Shown: positions 15,369 through 25,216 of the stretch, piece by piece
How positions within the stretch are numbered: the first letter of the stretch is position 1
Layout of the letters: every line of letters begins with the position of its first letter
Assembly (NCBI RefSeq): GCF_011683955.1
Contig: NZ_JAAQPI010000009.1
Span: 309,368 to 373,367, forward strand
Length of the DNA stretch: 64,000 nucleotides
Reading direction: 5' to 3'
From: Pseudomaricurvus alkylphenolicus
GTDB lineage: Bacteria; Pseudomonadota; Gammaproteobacteria; Pseudomonadales; Cellvibrionaceae
Position numbers and translations under genes: made by a program
The notes under the pieces: model-generated
Databases searched by the model: none
The model's input: the letters and a program-made list of their open reading frames with translations, nothing else
What the model was told of the DNA's origin: nothing

Positions 15369-17360
15369 TCAATCACCTGATGGCGAGTCCAATCCAAGAA
15401 ACACCGTACTCCATAATTGCGCCGCGTTGGATTCTGTCACATCCTCCTCCCGTTGCCCAAACGGCTGCGTTTGGTAGCTTCCATTGTCGCAGGACCAGGA
15501 CCACAGTTCCGAGTTTTGCATATGGCGGGAAGCCCTGATCACCTTCCATACCCGCTGCTCTGCCTCCCGCAAACACGCCAGAGTTTTCTCTGGTAAATCG
15601 CAACGATTCAACTGCTGCTGCAAACCGGCAACAAACAGGGCCTGCTGCCAGGACCAAATCACGGTGCCGTGGTAGTGCCCTGCGGTAAAGATGTCCCGCA
15701 GTTCTTGGTCGCCCAATACGGGATTGGCGACCATCAGACCCACCGGCGACACCAACCCCATCGGAAACGGCTGCATCAGCGTATATACCACAGCTTCAAG
15801 CACGTCCGCAGAGGGCGAACCGAACAACATCTCAAACCCAAAGTCCGAGTTTAGTACGGGCACCTGACTGCCATCGTCGTGCAAGGCGATCGCGTAGTAA
15901 CGCAGTTCCGACTCTTCGGAAATCGACTCCACCACGGGAACCCCCAAGGTTTTGGCAAATTCGGATTGCCGTCTCATCGCCGATTGGGCACAGACCTTTG
16001 CTTCGAAAAACGTCGGTGCCTGCTGCTGCCATGTTTGCCCCTGCTCCAGAATGTGCTCACTGGCCGGCAATTTGGATTTGGCTTCGGAAAGCTCAGGAGT
16101 TTTTATCAACCGAGCCACGGCGGTCAACGCCGCCGGTACGAATACGCCGTTGACATTGTAGGCAATGCGGCCCCAACCCAACCCCTCATGACTGTCACGC
16201 CACTCGCCCACCGGGTAGTTGTCCTTCAGGGCAATCAAGTGTTGAATTCCCGGTTCTTTGGCGAACTGCTTACTGGACTCAACGACAAACTCCAGATTGC
16301 GTATCAGCAGTTCCTGATAACTGCGCCCACATTGGTCCCGCTTCGACAAAAACATTTGTCTGCGTTTCATACCTCCCGGATGATCCAACAAATAGTGAGC
16401 AATCACCGGCGCGAGCATAAAGTTGTCATCCACCATATTGTAGTCGTAAATCGGATCCGCACTGGTATCATCCCGACGATGCAAGACCGCGAATTCACCA
16501 ATATCTTCCTCATGGGCAATCTGGCCGTCATCGGCAATTCGTTCCAACACCGCCCCCAGGGCGGCCTCTATCGCAGGAGTAGTCAACACGGGCATCAACA
16601 GCCTAACGGACATCAAAGTGTCACGACCAAAGTACGTCAGGTACTGCCAGGACCCCGCCAGCATCTTTTCCTCGTACGTAAGAAAGGACAGAATCTTGCG
16701 GCTGGTGATAGAGCCAATGGCTTTATCATTAAGCAGTTGGGGCAGGTCAATGGGCGTTAAAGGCGGCTCCCCGGTCAGTGCCACGAGGCGAAACTTTAGC
16801 ACTCCCTGCTCGGATTCCAACTGCAGATTTCCCCCTGGCGTTTCCCTTATGGTGCCACTAGTCACTGTTATTGCCAGCTTGTATGAACCTTGTCCATCAA
16901 TCCGATGGCGCTGCCATATGACCTGATTACCAACGATCTGCCACTGGCAGTCCAAAGCCTCGGGTAACTCCTGGGTGTGCATAAAATCGCGAATACTGCG
17001 AACGCTGCCCAGCACTGCACGGGTAATGGTCAGCCCTTCGCCCTGTAATTGCAGGTCCGCGGAGATACCCCGTCGCGGCTGGTCACCCACTTCTGTTTCC
17101 GTAAAATCATAGAGATGCTCAACAGCTCCCCACTCGACGTCTTCCGCACCGGGCAAACACCAAAGGCTGACGCCACTGTTACCGGCGGGAAACGCCGTCA
17201 CCAGTCTCGGCTGCAATCCGGAGGTCAACACCAAATGCGCGGCCACCGGACCTTTACGATAAAATTCATTGTGAATCCGACCTTCCCGGATGGAAAAGCT
17301 CAGCGTTTCTTCTGCGTCAACGTTTTCTACTGTGGCAATAGCGGTTGTGGTTGCATTCAT
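15369..17360 (-). CDS. Six-hairpin-glycosidase-like enzyme of the carbohydrate locus
   Basis: The protein has 663 residues and no signal peptide, so it is cytoplasmic. The N-terminal third looks beta-rich. From about residue 215 on it is helical with motifs expected of an (alpha/alpha)6 barrel: 'YLTYFGRDTLMSVRLLMPVL', 'DDGQIAHEEDIGEFAVLHRRDD', 'YNMVDDNFMLAPVIAHYLL', 'GEWRDSHEGLGWGRIAYNVNGVFVPAAL' and 'GTVIWSWQQALFVAGL'. The acidic residues in these blocks are candidates for catalysis. The overall pattern is that of debranching-enzyme or glucoamylase-like six-hairpin glycosidases, but I cannot place it in a named GH family. It is the last gene of the LacI-TonB-ABC block, 95 bp after the ATPase, so it probably hydrolyses the imported oligosaccharide inside the cell. 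Confidence 0.65.
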   Translation of the reverse strand: MNATTTAIATVENVDAEETLSFSIREGRIHNEFYRKGPVAAHLVLTSGLQPRLVTAFPAGNSGVSLWCLPGAEDVEWGAVEHLYDFTETEVGDQPRRGISADLQLQGEGLTITRAVLGSVRSIRDFMHTQELPEALDCQWQIVGNQVIWQRHRIDGQGSYKLAITVTSGTIRETPGGNLQLESEQGVLKFRLVALTGEPPLTPIDLPQLLNDKAIGSITSRKILSFLTYEEKMLAGSWQYLTYFGRDTLMSVRLLMPVLTTPAIEAALGAVLERIADDGQIAHEEDIGEFAVLHRRDDTSADPIYDYNMVDDNFMLAPVIAHYLLDHPGGMKRRQMFLSKRDQCGRSYQELLIRNLEFVVESSKQFAKEPGIQHLIALKDNYPVGEWRDSHEGLGWGRIAYNVNGVFVPAALTAVARLIKTPELSEAKSKLPASEHILEQGQTWQQQAPTFFEAKVCAQSAMRRQSEFAKTLGVPVVESISEESELRYYAIALHDDGSQVPVLNSDFGFEMLFGSPSADVLEAVVYTLMQPFPMGLVSPVGLMVANPVLGDQELRDIFTAGHYHGTVIWSWQQALFVAGLQQQLNRCDLPEKTLACLREAEQRVWKVIRASRHMQNSELWSWSCDNGSYQTQPFGQREEDVTESNAAQLWSTVFLGLDSPSGD

Positions 17361-17455
17361 GGAATCAGGTTCTCGTTACATCTTTAGTCGGAAAAATGGT
17401 GTTTAATCTGCACAACAGGTTCTTCAAACCCGCCAACAAGCGTTCAGCAGTGTTG

Positions 17456-18598
17456 TCATTCAGCAAAGGCCTGGGAATTGACTGCCCTCTTGCTCGGCAT
17501 GACGGATCGAGGTATGGCCCTGCCCTGGTCGTCAAATAAATAGCAGCGCTCGGGATTTATTTGCACGTGGACCCTTTCGTCTTTGCCAACCTCTGTACTG
17601 CCGGGACAACGTACCAGTAAGGGTTCGCTGTCCTCGCGCACAGACAAATACAGCAGAGACTCTGGGCCCATGTACTCCCGCTCCATCACCTGCCCTGCGA
17701 TACCGCCAGCCGGGCCCAATGCCAGATCTTCCGGCCTGAGCCCCAGGGACAAAGTCTGCCCGGGTACCAAACCACGGGTATCGGTTTCGATACTCAAGGG
17801 CACACCCAATACCGACAGCATCGCCACTGATGGCGACAGGCTCATGACTTTGGCATTGAGCAGATTCATTTTCGGGGAGCCGATAAACTCGGCCACAAAG
17901 CGTGTCGCCGGCGATTCGTACAATTCCCTTGGTGATCCGACCTGTTCGATATGACCACCATTGAGTACTACCACCTTGTCAGCGAGGGTCATGGCCTCGG
18001 TTTGATCGTGGGTGACATAAATTATCGTGCACCCCAACTTTTTGTGGTATTCCGCCAGCTGCAATCGCATTCGTACCCGCAGAGCGGTATCAAGATTGGA
18101 TAACGGCTCGTCCAGAAGAAACACGCGCGGTTTGCGCACCAGCGCCCGCCCGATGGCCACCCGCTGTCTCTGACCACCCGACAGCTGCCCGGGCTTATGC
18201 TCCAATAAATGCTCGATTTCCAACATATCGGCCACATCATCTATGGCATTCTTCATCTCCGCCTTGGACAGTTTGCCCGCCATACGCAAGGGGAAACCGA
18301 TATTGTCACGCACACTCATATGGGGATAGAGTGCGTAAGACTGAAACACCATGCCGATTCCCCGTTCGCTCGGCGACAGCATGTTAACCCGCTCGCCATC
18401 GAACAGAAGTTCGCCGTCCGTGATGGACTCCAGACCCGCCACCATCCGTAACATGGTGGATTTCCCGCAACCTGAGGGTCCGACGAACACAGTGAATTCT
18501 CCGTCGTCGATCAACAAATCCACTGCATCAATCACCGTTTTGGATTCACCGGCCTTGCTGTATTGTTTCGTCACCTTTTGGAAGGTAATACTCGACAT
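17456..18598 (-). CDS. Carbohydrate ABC transporter ATP-binding protein (MalK/UgpC type)
   Basis: The protein has 380 residues. It shows Walker A GPSGCGKST (40-48), the Q-loop 'VFQSYALYPHMSV', signature LSGGQ (139-143), Walker B VFLLDE (159-164) and H-loop His197 (THDQTEAM). The C-terminal TOBE/OB region of about 140 residues is typical of the CUT1 subfamily ('GLRPEDL'). It starts 7 bp after the permease stop, which makes a tight operon. The end 'FDDQGRAIPRSV' matches MalK/UgpC proteins. Substrate: oligosaccharide, by context. Confidence 0.95.
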   Translation of the reverse strand: MSSITFQKVTKQYSKAGESKTVIDAVDLLIDDGEFTVFVGPSGCGKSTMLRMVAGLESITDGELLFDGERVNMLSPSERGIGMVFQSYALYPHMSVRDNIGFPLRMAGKLSKAEMKNAIDDVADMLEIEHLLEHKPGQLSGGQRQRVAIGRALVRKPRVFLLDEPLSNLDTALRVRMRLQLAEYHKKLGCTIIYVTHDQTEAMTLADKVVVLNGGHIEQVGSPRELYESPATRFVAEFIGSPKMNLLNAKVMSLSPSVAMLSVLGVPLSIETDTRGLVPGQTLSLGLRPEDLALGPAGGIAGQVMEREYMGPESLLYLSVREDSEPLLVRCPGSTEVGKDERVHVQINPERCYLFDDQGRAIPRSVMPSKRAVNSQAFAE

Positions 18599-18605
18599 GG
18601 TTGAT

Positions 18606-19985
18606 TTATCCTTTTACTGCGGAGGAAGTATCGTTCTCAACAAAGTATCGCTGGAAGAATATAAAAATCAGCAATACAGGAATGGTGGACAGGAAAGACC
18701 CCGCCAGAATCATGCCCCAATCGCCGGCTATGCCGTAGACGTTGCGTAAACTCAACAGACCCACGGGCAAGGTATAGCTCTCGGCCGGACTGGTGAGTAC
18801 CACCAGGGGCCAAAAGAAATCGTTCCACGCCCCCTGAAAACCAAGGATGGTGACTGACGCCAACGCGGGTCGCGACAGCGGCAAAAATATGGTCGTCAGT
18901 ATCGTGAATGGATTGGCACCATCAACGATCGCCGCCTCCTCGATCTCCCGGGGGATGCCCTCGAAGAACTGTTTCATAATCAGAACCTGCGCCGAAGCCA
19001 CCACGGCGGTAATCACCGCCCAGGGGGTATTGAGCAAGCCAATATCCCGAAACACCAGATAGTTGGAGATAAACAGCACCTGCCCGGGCACCATCATACT
19101 GAACAACATGGTGTAAAAAATCAGGCGGCTGCCGGGGAACTGGAATCGGGCCAGGGCATAGCCCCCCAGGCAGGCAATGATCAACGTCAGCACCACCTTA
19201 AACACCGCAATAAAAAAGCTGTTGAAGGTCCAGCTCATAAACAGGCTGTCACCGGTCGTCAGGCTCCTGGCGTCATCGATCACCCGCACATAGTTGCCAA
19301 ATACATAGGTCAACAGACCCGGTACCACGTTCCGCCAGCTGGCAACGCGCCCCCGGCGTTCGATGCGGCTGGCCGGTAAGGTGCTCTCGATCAACACCTG
19401 TCCTTTGGGCACCTCAATCACCATCGGCACTTGATCGAACGGCGTTGCGCCTCGGTGATGGAGGGTAAAGCGCCAGGTTCGACTCACGCCCTGTCGCGGT
19501 GTGACTTTGGTGCCGGAGACCTCGTCATATAGAACCTGAGCGTTCTCCCTCAGCAGTTGCAGTGATCCCACCGCAACCTGAGCTGACACCTCGGGCGCAC
19601 TCGGCTGCGCTATGCTGCTGCGACGTTTGGGAATTTTCACCACTGGCTCAACCAACTGCTCCAAGCTCTGATTGGCGTAGGTCACCTCAAAAACCACCTC
19701 ACGACCGGGTGCAAGCCCACCAAACCAGGCATCGTCTGCCCCGGCATTACCCAAACTCCAGGCGCCTTTCCAGCTGCTCGGTTGCAGCTGGTTGATGGAC
19801 AACTCTGTGGGATTGGTGAGCGCATCCTCCTTAAGGCTGGCGACAAAGGCGACACAAAAAACGCCCAGTGTCACTGTCGCCAAGACCAACAGAAACAAAT
19901 AAAGCCAGGCCATGCGAGCCAAAAAGCGACGGGTGTCTGCCTGCCCCAGTGCATTGAGTGCCCCGGCTACTTTCTCATTAACCAT
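18606..19985 (-). CDS. Carbohydrate ABC permease (MalG/UgpE-like) with enlarged periplasmic loop
   Basis: The protein has 459 residues, well over the usual 280-300 for this subunit. TM1 (about 27-50) is followed by roughly 180 residues of soluble, beta-rich sequence ('FGGLAPGREVVFEVTYANQSL', 'RTWRFTLHHRGATPFDQVPMVIEVPKG') before the remaining five helices. The EAA loop 'GIPREIEEAAIVDGANPFTILTTIFLPLSRP' contacts the ATPase. The extra loop should face the periplasm and resembles a small Ig-like domain. It overlaps the upstream permease gene by 8 bp. Confidence 0.9.
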   Translation of the reverse strand: MVNEKVAGALNALGQADTRRFLARMAWLYLFLLVLATVTLGVFCVAFVASLKEDALTNPTELSINQLQPSSWKGAWSLGNAGADDAWFGGLAPGREVVFEVTYANQSLEQLVEPVVKIPKRRSSIAQPSAPEVSAQVAVGSLQLLRENAQVLYDEVSGTKVTPRQGVSRTWRFTLHHRGATPFDQVPMVIEVPKGQVLIESTLPASRIERRGRVASWRNVVPGLLTYVFGNYVRVIDDARSLTTGDSLFMSWTFNSFFIAVFKVVLTLIIACLGGYALARFQFPGSRLIFYTMLFSMMVPGQVLFISNYLVFRDIGLLNTPWAVITAVVASAQVLIMKQFFEGIPREIEEAAIVDGANPFTILTTIFLPLSRPALASVTILGFQGAWNDFFWPLVVLTSPAESYTLPVGLLSLRNVYGIAGDWGMILAGSFLSTIPVLLIFIFFQRYFVENDTSSAVKG

Positions 19986-21072
19986 TGGCCTTCTCCCTCA
20001 CACCCATCAACTTTTGCAGATACACCACGGCGAGGGTAATGGCCGCCAGGATCAAAGCGGAAGCACTGGCAATACCCACATGGGGTTGACCTCCCGGTGG
20101 GAACGCACTGTGATACACGTAGTAAGCCAGTGTGACACGGGACTCCAGCGGTGCCGCCTCCCCCATCAACGCCACCTGATCAAACATCTGCAGGGTACCG
20201 ATCACACCAAAGGTCACCACCACATAGGTCACGGGTGCCAACTGCGGCACGGTAATGTGCAGGAACTGCCGCCAGCGACTGGCACCGTCAATGGTGGCCG
20301 CTTCGTAGAGATCCTTGGGAATGCCCTGCACCCCGGCCAGAAATAACAACATAAAGGTCGGTACCGTGGTAAAAATATTCTGTAACACAATGGCCCACAT
20401 GGTGCGCGGCAGCGGACCAAAGTATTCCTGGGTACCCAGCCAATTGACGGACACTACCGCTTCCTCGGCGGTAGTGAACTCACTGCCGCTCAGCCCCCAG
20501 CACAGCAGCAATGATAAAAATCCGCTGAGCAACAACAGCGCAGGATCAAACCAGTTTACCGCTCGGCCCCGCAGCGCATAGATGGCCACCAGGGCTATCC
20601 ACCAAAAGATAAAACCGGCGATAAGAATCCAGAGTGATCGACGATGACTGACCAGATCGCTCAAAAAACCGTTCAGGAACCCATTGTTCTGATAAAACCA
20701 GATAAATACCAACGTCACCGCTGCACTGGAAAGAATACTTGGCACATAAAACGCCACCCTGAAAAACTGCTTGCCAAAAAAGTTTCCACCAATGACGACC
20801 GCCAATCCCAGGGCCAGCAGGGTTTGCAATGAGGTTACAATCACAGCAAACAACACTGTGTTAAAAAACGCAGTCACAAACAGTTTGTCTTTGAGGATAC
20901 CGAGAAAGTTTTCCAGCCCGACAAACTCCGGCTCATTAAACAGGTTGTAATCGGTAAAGCTGTAGACCAGGGCGCGTATCAGGGCATAGACGAAAAATAC
21001 CAGCAGAGTCACCAGAAACGGCGCCACCAGAATCAGCCCGTAGAAACTGCGATGCGATGAGGTTGCACTCAT
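19978..21072 (-). CDS. Carbohydrate ABC permease (MalF/UgpA-like)
   Basis: The protein has 364 residues. The N-terminal helix and 'FTDYNLFNEPEFVGLENFLGIL' are typical of CUT1 permeases, and the EAA loop is 'GIPKDLYEAATIDGASRWRQFLHITVPQLAP'. A hydrophobic insert of about 60 residues ('WILIAGFIFWWIALVAIYAL' and 'ALLLLSGFLSLLLCWGLSG') between the normal third and fourth helices appears to add two membrane helices. Its start overlaps the 3' end of the solute-binding protein gene by 4 bp. Confidence 0.92.
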   Translation of the reverse strand: MSATSSHRSFYGLILVAPFLVTLLVFFVYALIRALVYSFTDYNLFNEPEFVGLENFLGILKDKLFVTAFFNTVLFAVIVTSLQTLLALGLAVVIGGNFFGKQFFRVAFYVPSILSSAAVTLVFIWFYQNNGFLNGFLSDLVSHRRSLWILIAGFIFWWIALVAIYALRGRAVNWFDPALLLLSGFLSLLLCWGLSGSEFTTAEEAVVSVNWLGTQEYFGPLPRTMWAIVLQNIFTTVPTFMLLFLAGVQGIPKDLYEAATIDGASRWRQFLHITVPQLAPVTYVVVTFGVIGTLQMFDQVALMGEAAPLESRVTLAYYVYHSAFPPGGQPHVGIASASALILAAITLAVVYLQKLMGVREKANG

Positions 21073-22331
21073 TGAAGACGCTCCTGGAATCTTTGATACA
21101 TATCATCAAAACGTTGCTGCGCCACCTTAAGGGCAGCGTCAACCTCAACGCCCCCCACCAATACCGCGCTCAACGCTTCATTAATAGGGTCGGTCCAGGC
21201 GTCGCCATAGGCGCCAAAGCTGTAGGGACGCACATAACCCCGGTTGACGCCCGCGTATATGGCATTGGCCAACTGCGCCTCTGCGTCTCTGCCCGTCGCA
21301 GACTCAACCGCTTGCGCCATGGAGCGTCGACTGGGTAGGGCCAGGCCGGAAGCCAGAATCCAACGCTGTGCTTTTTCACTGGTCAGCAACTCCAATACGG
21401 ATTGCGCCAGGCGCATATTCTTACTGTCGCGGTTGAGCCCCCAACCGACACTCAACAAAAGGTTGCCGGCACTGCCCGTAGCTGCATTCAGCGGCGTGGG
21501 CACGGCGCCATAGAGTAAATTGGGGGCCTTATCCCGCAGGTAACCGGCCAGCCAATTGCCTTCGATAGCGATGGCCGTGCGTTCCGTACCAAAGCAGCCA
21601 CCGCTCCAGGAATGCCCCAACTCTGAAGCGAGTATGGCGATATTGTCGTGAAACAGGGAGATATAAAACCGAAAGGCCTGCTCGAATCGATCGTCCAGAC
21701 GTGTCCTGCCGTCGGCACCTATGGGTTCCCATCCAGTGGACAACAACAGGGGTGAAAAGCCACCGGTATACCCCGCCTTGAGACAGGCACCGTATACCCC
21801 TTCATCGCCCAGTGCCACCACCACTTGACGCAGTTTTTCTTTGAGCGTACTCCAGGTGTCCTGGGCGTGCGGTATATCAACCCCCGCATCGACAAAGACA
21901 TCGCGGTTGTAAACAACGGCGTAGGCATTAAAGTCCTTGGGCAGAGCAAAACTGGTTTTCTGCACCTCGAACGACTCCACCAGTACAGGCAGCATGGTGG
22001 CCTGCAGCTCGGCGGCCGACTGTGGTTGCAGTTTTCCCGAGCCCGCCAACACGTCCACACTATTCACATCCACGTAAAAAATATCCGGAGCCGTTCCTGA
22101 GGACAGCGAGTTCATCAGATATTGTCCGAAGTTGGATTCGATGGGCAGATACTCCACCTCGACATTCAACGCGCGCAAATCTTCGCGCAGCACCTCCGAC
22201 AGGAGCCCGTGGATTATGGCCTTATCGGTACCCCCCCAGCCCGCCAGGGTCAGCTTTTGCGCCGCTGCTGCGGTCACTGTACACACCATCAGTAGAGTGA
22301 GCGTCAGTGCTTTTAAGAGGGTCAGCTTCAA
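21069..22331 (-). CDS. Extracellular sugar-binding protein of the ABC transporter
   Basis: I choose the TTG at 22331: it is preceded by GGAG at 7 bp and opens a clean signal peptide (KLTLLKALTLTLLMVCTVTAAAA). The ATG at 22418 has no SD and would place 29 residues ahead of the signal. The mature protein, about 395 residues, is a family-1 solute-binding protein ('LTLAGWGGTDKAIIHGLLSEVL', 'GTAPDIFYVDVNSVDVLAGSGKLQP', 'KDFNAYAVVYNRDVFVDAGVD', 'AIEGNWLAGYL'). It binds the sugar after it has crossed the outer membrane through the TonB receptor encoded just upstream. Confidence 0.88.
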   Translation of the reverse strand: MKLTLLKALTLTLLMVCTVTAAAAQKLTLAGWGGTDKAIIHGLLSEVLREDLRALNVEVEYLPIESNFGQYLMNSLSSGTAPDIFYVDVNSVDVLAGSGKLQPQSAAELQATMLPVLVESFEVQKTSFALPKDFNAYAVVYNRDVFVDAGVDIPHAQDTWSTLKEKLRQVVVALGDEGVYGACLKAGYTGGFSPLLLSTGWEPIGADGRTRLDDRFEQAFRFYISLFHDNIAILASELGHSWSGGCFGTERTAIAIEGNWLAGYLRDKAPNLLYGAVPTPLNAATGSAGNLLLSVGWGLNRDSKNMRLAQSVLELLTSEKAQRWILASGLALPSRRSMAQAVESATGRDAEAQLANAIYAGVNRGYVRPYSFGAYGDAWTDPINEALSAVLVGGVEVDAALKVAQQRFDDMYQRFQERLQ

Positions 22332-22426
22332 GTTGGCTCTCCGGGTTAAATAGGGTGTTTTGTTGCCAGCTAAAAAAGGGAACGCCAGTGCCATCCTTAG
22401 ATCTGGCGTCTTGTGCATAGTGAGGT

Positions 22427-25132
22427 TCAGAACCGGTAGCCCACACCAAGAACCACATTACGCCCCTGCACCGAACGGCCAAAGAAGCCATCGGAGCCAA
22501 TGTCACCGCCTGTCAATGAAGTATTGGTACTGCCACCTTCGATCTTAACGATGGCGTCTTCATCCAACAGGTTGTGCACATTGAGCCTTGCATACCAATC
22601 GCCCGAGCGACTTTCGAAGTTCACACCGGCGTCCCATTTAGTGTAAGCCTCAAAGAAGCGGCTGTTGTCATCATTGACCGGTGCTTCACCGACATGACGG
22701 GCCTTGGCATTCAAATAGAATACGCCCCAGTCCTGAACCTCCAGGTCGTATTCAACACCGAGGTTAAACAGCACTTCGGGCTGATTGGCGATCTGCTTGC
22801 CATCGATAGCGGTAAGACCACCGAGTGCTGCATTCAGTTGTTCTTGAGTGATACCTGACCCGGGTGCCAGGCTGGCGGCACCGCCACTGGCAAACTCCGG
22901 CTTCTGATAAGTACCGCTCAGCGTCAACCGCAGATTCTCAGAGATATCCAAAGTACCTTCCAATTCGATGCCCCTGGATTCCCGATCGGTTCGAATACGA
23001 GCGATAGCGTCCTCGCCCTCTATGTTGATACCGCGATCCTGTTCGTCGCCTTCCTGAGTCATATCGAACAGGTTGACCGCCAATTGCAGGTTATCAATAT
23101 CGAGTCGCGCACCCAGCTCCAGAGTTTCCGTCGCGGTGGCGCCATTTCTGGCCGGCAGGTAGCCCTCAGTAAAACGGGCATAAACGCCGATATTTTCCGT
23201 TACAAGGTAATTGGCACCCAGACTCCAGCTGGTTTCCTTGGTGGTGTAATCAAAGTCTGTGAGATAGGGACCGGGCACAAAGCGCTGGATGCTGGTGGTC
23301 GCAGGAGAAACGCTGCCCGCTTCCGGCAAAGGGGTTTGATCAGGGCCGTCACCGTAGAAGTTGGTGGTGGGGGCAAACTCCCGCTTGGCTGAAAAGTCAT
23401 CGTAACGCACGCCCATATCCACACGCAGATCACCGGTGTGAATCTCATAGGTTGCGTAATAAGCGCGAGCCTCAGTATCAATACGATCCTGATTCAGCCA
23501 ATGGTTGTGAGTGACAAAGCCACCGTCAGTCAGTGTCACCTGCTCGCCGCCGGCATCAACCAAGTGAACATCCACACGGTCAGCCTGCTGCTGCAGATCG
23601 GTCAGGAACATCTGCTGACGGTTGGATTGCTCCCGTTCGGAGCTGAGATAGTAATAACCCAGAGACGCATAGTGAGCGACTTCTCCGGTTTCGAAAGTGA
23701 TATTCAATTCCAGATCCTGCTGGAAACTGGTCTCGGGGTTGTGTTGATCAAAGGCCGCCAAAGGCATAAATATGCCGTTGCCGTTAGCCAGTGACGCCGC
23801 AGTGGAAAGAGCTTCGCCAACGTCGTAGCGACCATCGCCATTGGCGTCATTCAATGTGCCTTGGTCAAGAACTTTACCGCGAAGATTGGTAATGGAATAA
23901 CCCACGGGGACAAAGCCGGCGGGCATGGCGTAGCTGTAGTTCACAAGCCCGGCACCCATGGTGTTGGCGTTCAACATATTCGGGACGAGGGTTTCCCCTG
24001 TCTGAAAGTCACCGCTAAAGGCAAAACCGGCGGAATAGTAACCGGCGAAATCAGACTTCACATCGGTATAGCGATTACGGGAAACCAGCTCCAGTTCAGC
24101 GCCACCTTCCAGCTTCCACTCTTTCTTGAATTCCGTACCCACGTAAGACATATCGGAGGCGTTACCGTCGGTCAGGTCCAGTTTGGACGGCACACCGGGA
24201 GCGCTGAATGTGGTGGACAGAGCAATATCCTCGCTCAAGATGCTGCCGGTGGTAATATCGGGGCCGCCTGGAAATTTCCGGGGGCTGTCGAGATCTCCGG
24301 TTACCGGCGTACCCAGATAGACGATATTGTTTTCCTGGAAGCGACGAGCCGAAACCTTGAGGTAGCCACTGTCGTCCGCGAGATGGTATTTGAGGCTGGC
24401 GTGAATGTTGTAGCCTTCATTGGCCGGGAAATCGACCTCGCGAATGCCGTCGTCCGTGGTGTAATAACCCGACAAGGCATAGGTCACTCTGTCACTGAGC
24501 GGGCCGCCAAAAAAGACTTCGGTGCGGCGCATGCCGAAGTCGGAAGTCTGGAAATACACATCGCCTTCATGCTCCTCCAGACTGCCTTCCTTGTACTTGA
24601 AGTTGACCACGGCGCCAATGGCGGCAGTGCGCAGGATAGGCGCATTACCCCCGCGTATGGTATCCACCCCAGCCATGGCAACCGTAGGTACGCGATAAAG
24701 GAAATCAGGGCCGTCGCGGGTAATGGGAATGCCATCTTCCTCAAACTCCAGAAACTGCGTGCCACCGGCACCAATTCCGCGGAAGCGAAAATCGTTATTG
24801 GTATTTCCCAAGGCGTTATTCACCTGCAGCGACGGGATATTGGTGAGGGCATCGGCGACACTTCGAGGCGCCTGCTTCAGCAGATCCTCTGAGGAAATGG
24901 TGGTAACGGGCACGGAGGTATCAATCAGACGCATTTCGCGATTGCCAACGGTCACCACAATTTCTTCCAGGGCGTATTCCAGATCATCGTCGTTGGCCAC
25001 AGCAGATCCGGCCCCCAGAACACACATGGCCGCCACCAGTGGCTTAATCAGAAAACCATGTGTACGAGTGCCTGGAAGGGCTTTTCCGATCGCTGCATCA
25101 ATATTTTGAAACGTTTTAAATTTAGAAATCAT
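22427..25132 (-). CDS. TonB-dependent receptor of the carbohydrate locus
   Basis: The protein has 901 residues. A long signal peptide ends near 'GAGSAVA-NDDD'. Next are the TonB-box-like 'LEEIVVTVGNREMRLIDTSVPV', the plug ('DALTNIPSLQVNN', 'FRFRGIGAGGTQFLEFEEDGIPI', 'IRGGNAPILRTAAIGAVVNFKYKEG') and a barrel ending in Phe (VVLGVGYRF). The plug lacks the usual 'GPQGTLYG' block and has 'RGGNAPILRTAAIGAV' instead, which places it in the oligosaccharide-type receptor group. Two operator-like palindromes lie at its 5' end, one 85 bp upstream and one inside the first codons. It is the first structural gene of the LacI-controlled operon. Confidence 0.95.
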   Translation of the reverse strand: MISKFKTFQNIDAAIGKALPGTRTHGFLIKPLVAAMCVLGAGSAVANDDDLEYALEEIVVTVGNREMRLIDTSVPVTTISSEDLLKQAPRSVADALTNIPSLQVNNALGNTNNDFRFRGIGAGGTQFLEFEEDGIPITRDGPDFLYRVPTVAMAGVDTIRGGNAPILRTAAIGAVVNFKYKEGSLEEHEGDVYFQTSDFGMRRTEVFFGGPLSDRVTYALSGYYTTDDGIREVDFPANEGYNIHASLKYHLADDSGYLKVSARRFQENNIVYLGTPVTGDLDSPRKFPGGPDITTGSILSEDIALSTTFSAPGVPSKLDLTDGNASDMSYVGTEFKKEWKLEGGAELELVSRNRYTDVKSDFAGYYSAGFAFSGDFQTGETLVPNMLNANTMGAGLVNYSYAMPAGFVPVGYSITNLRGKVLDQGTLNDANGDGRYDVGEALSTAASLANGNGIFMPLAAFDQHNPETSFQQDLELNITFETGEVAHYASLGYYYLSSEREQSNRQQMFLTDLQQQADRVDVHLVDAGGEQVTLTDGGFVTHNHWLNQDRIDTEARAYYATYEIHTGDLRVDMGVRYDDFSAKREFAPTTNFYGDGPDQTPLPEAGSVSPATTSIQRFVPGPYLTDFDYTTKETSWSLGANYLVTENIGVYARFTEGYLPARNGATATETLELGARLDIDNLQLAVNLFDMTQEGDEQDRGINIEGEDAIARIRTDRESRGIELEGTLDISENLRLTLSGTYQKPEFASGGAASLAPGSGITQEQLNAALGGLTAIDGKQIANQPEVLFNLGVEYDLEVQDWGVFYLNAKARHVGEAPVNDDNSRFFEAYTKWDAGVNFESRSGDWYARLNVHNLLDEDAIVKIEGGSTNTSLTGGDIGSDGFFGRSVQGRNVVLGVGYRF
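25105..25120. promoter_or_regulatory. LacI-type operator (AAACGTTT core) inside the receptor start
   Basis: TTTGAAACGTTTTAAA is a 16-bp palindrome with one mismatched pair. It lies within codons 5-10 of the receptor gene. Its centre is 118 bp (about 11 helical turns) from the centre of the upstream site at 25217-25244, which would permit looping by a tetrameric or bridging repressor. Confidence 0.65.
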
Positions 25133-25216
25133 GAATATCGCCTCTCTATTCGGCGGCAGCCTTTTATTCAGTTATAGCTTAGTTTGCCGATGGGTTGGTT
25201 GTTATTGTTGCTTTAA

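Noticed and set aside
15879..16760. Open frame of 293 codons on the plus strand
   Set aside because: It lies wholly within the glycosidase-like gene on the other strand and shows no domain or ribosome-binding site.
23861..24892. Long open frame of 343 codons on the plus strand
   Set aside because: It is the reverse-complement shadow of the TonB receptor gene, has low-complexity composition and no start signal, and matches no family I know.
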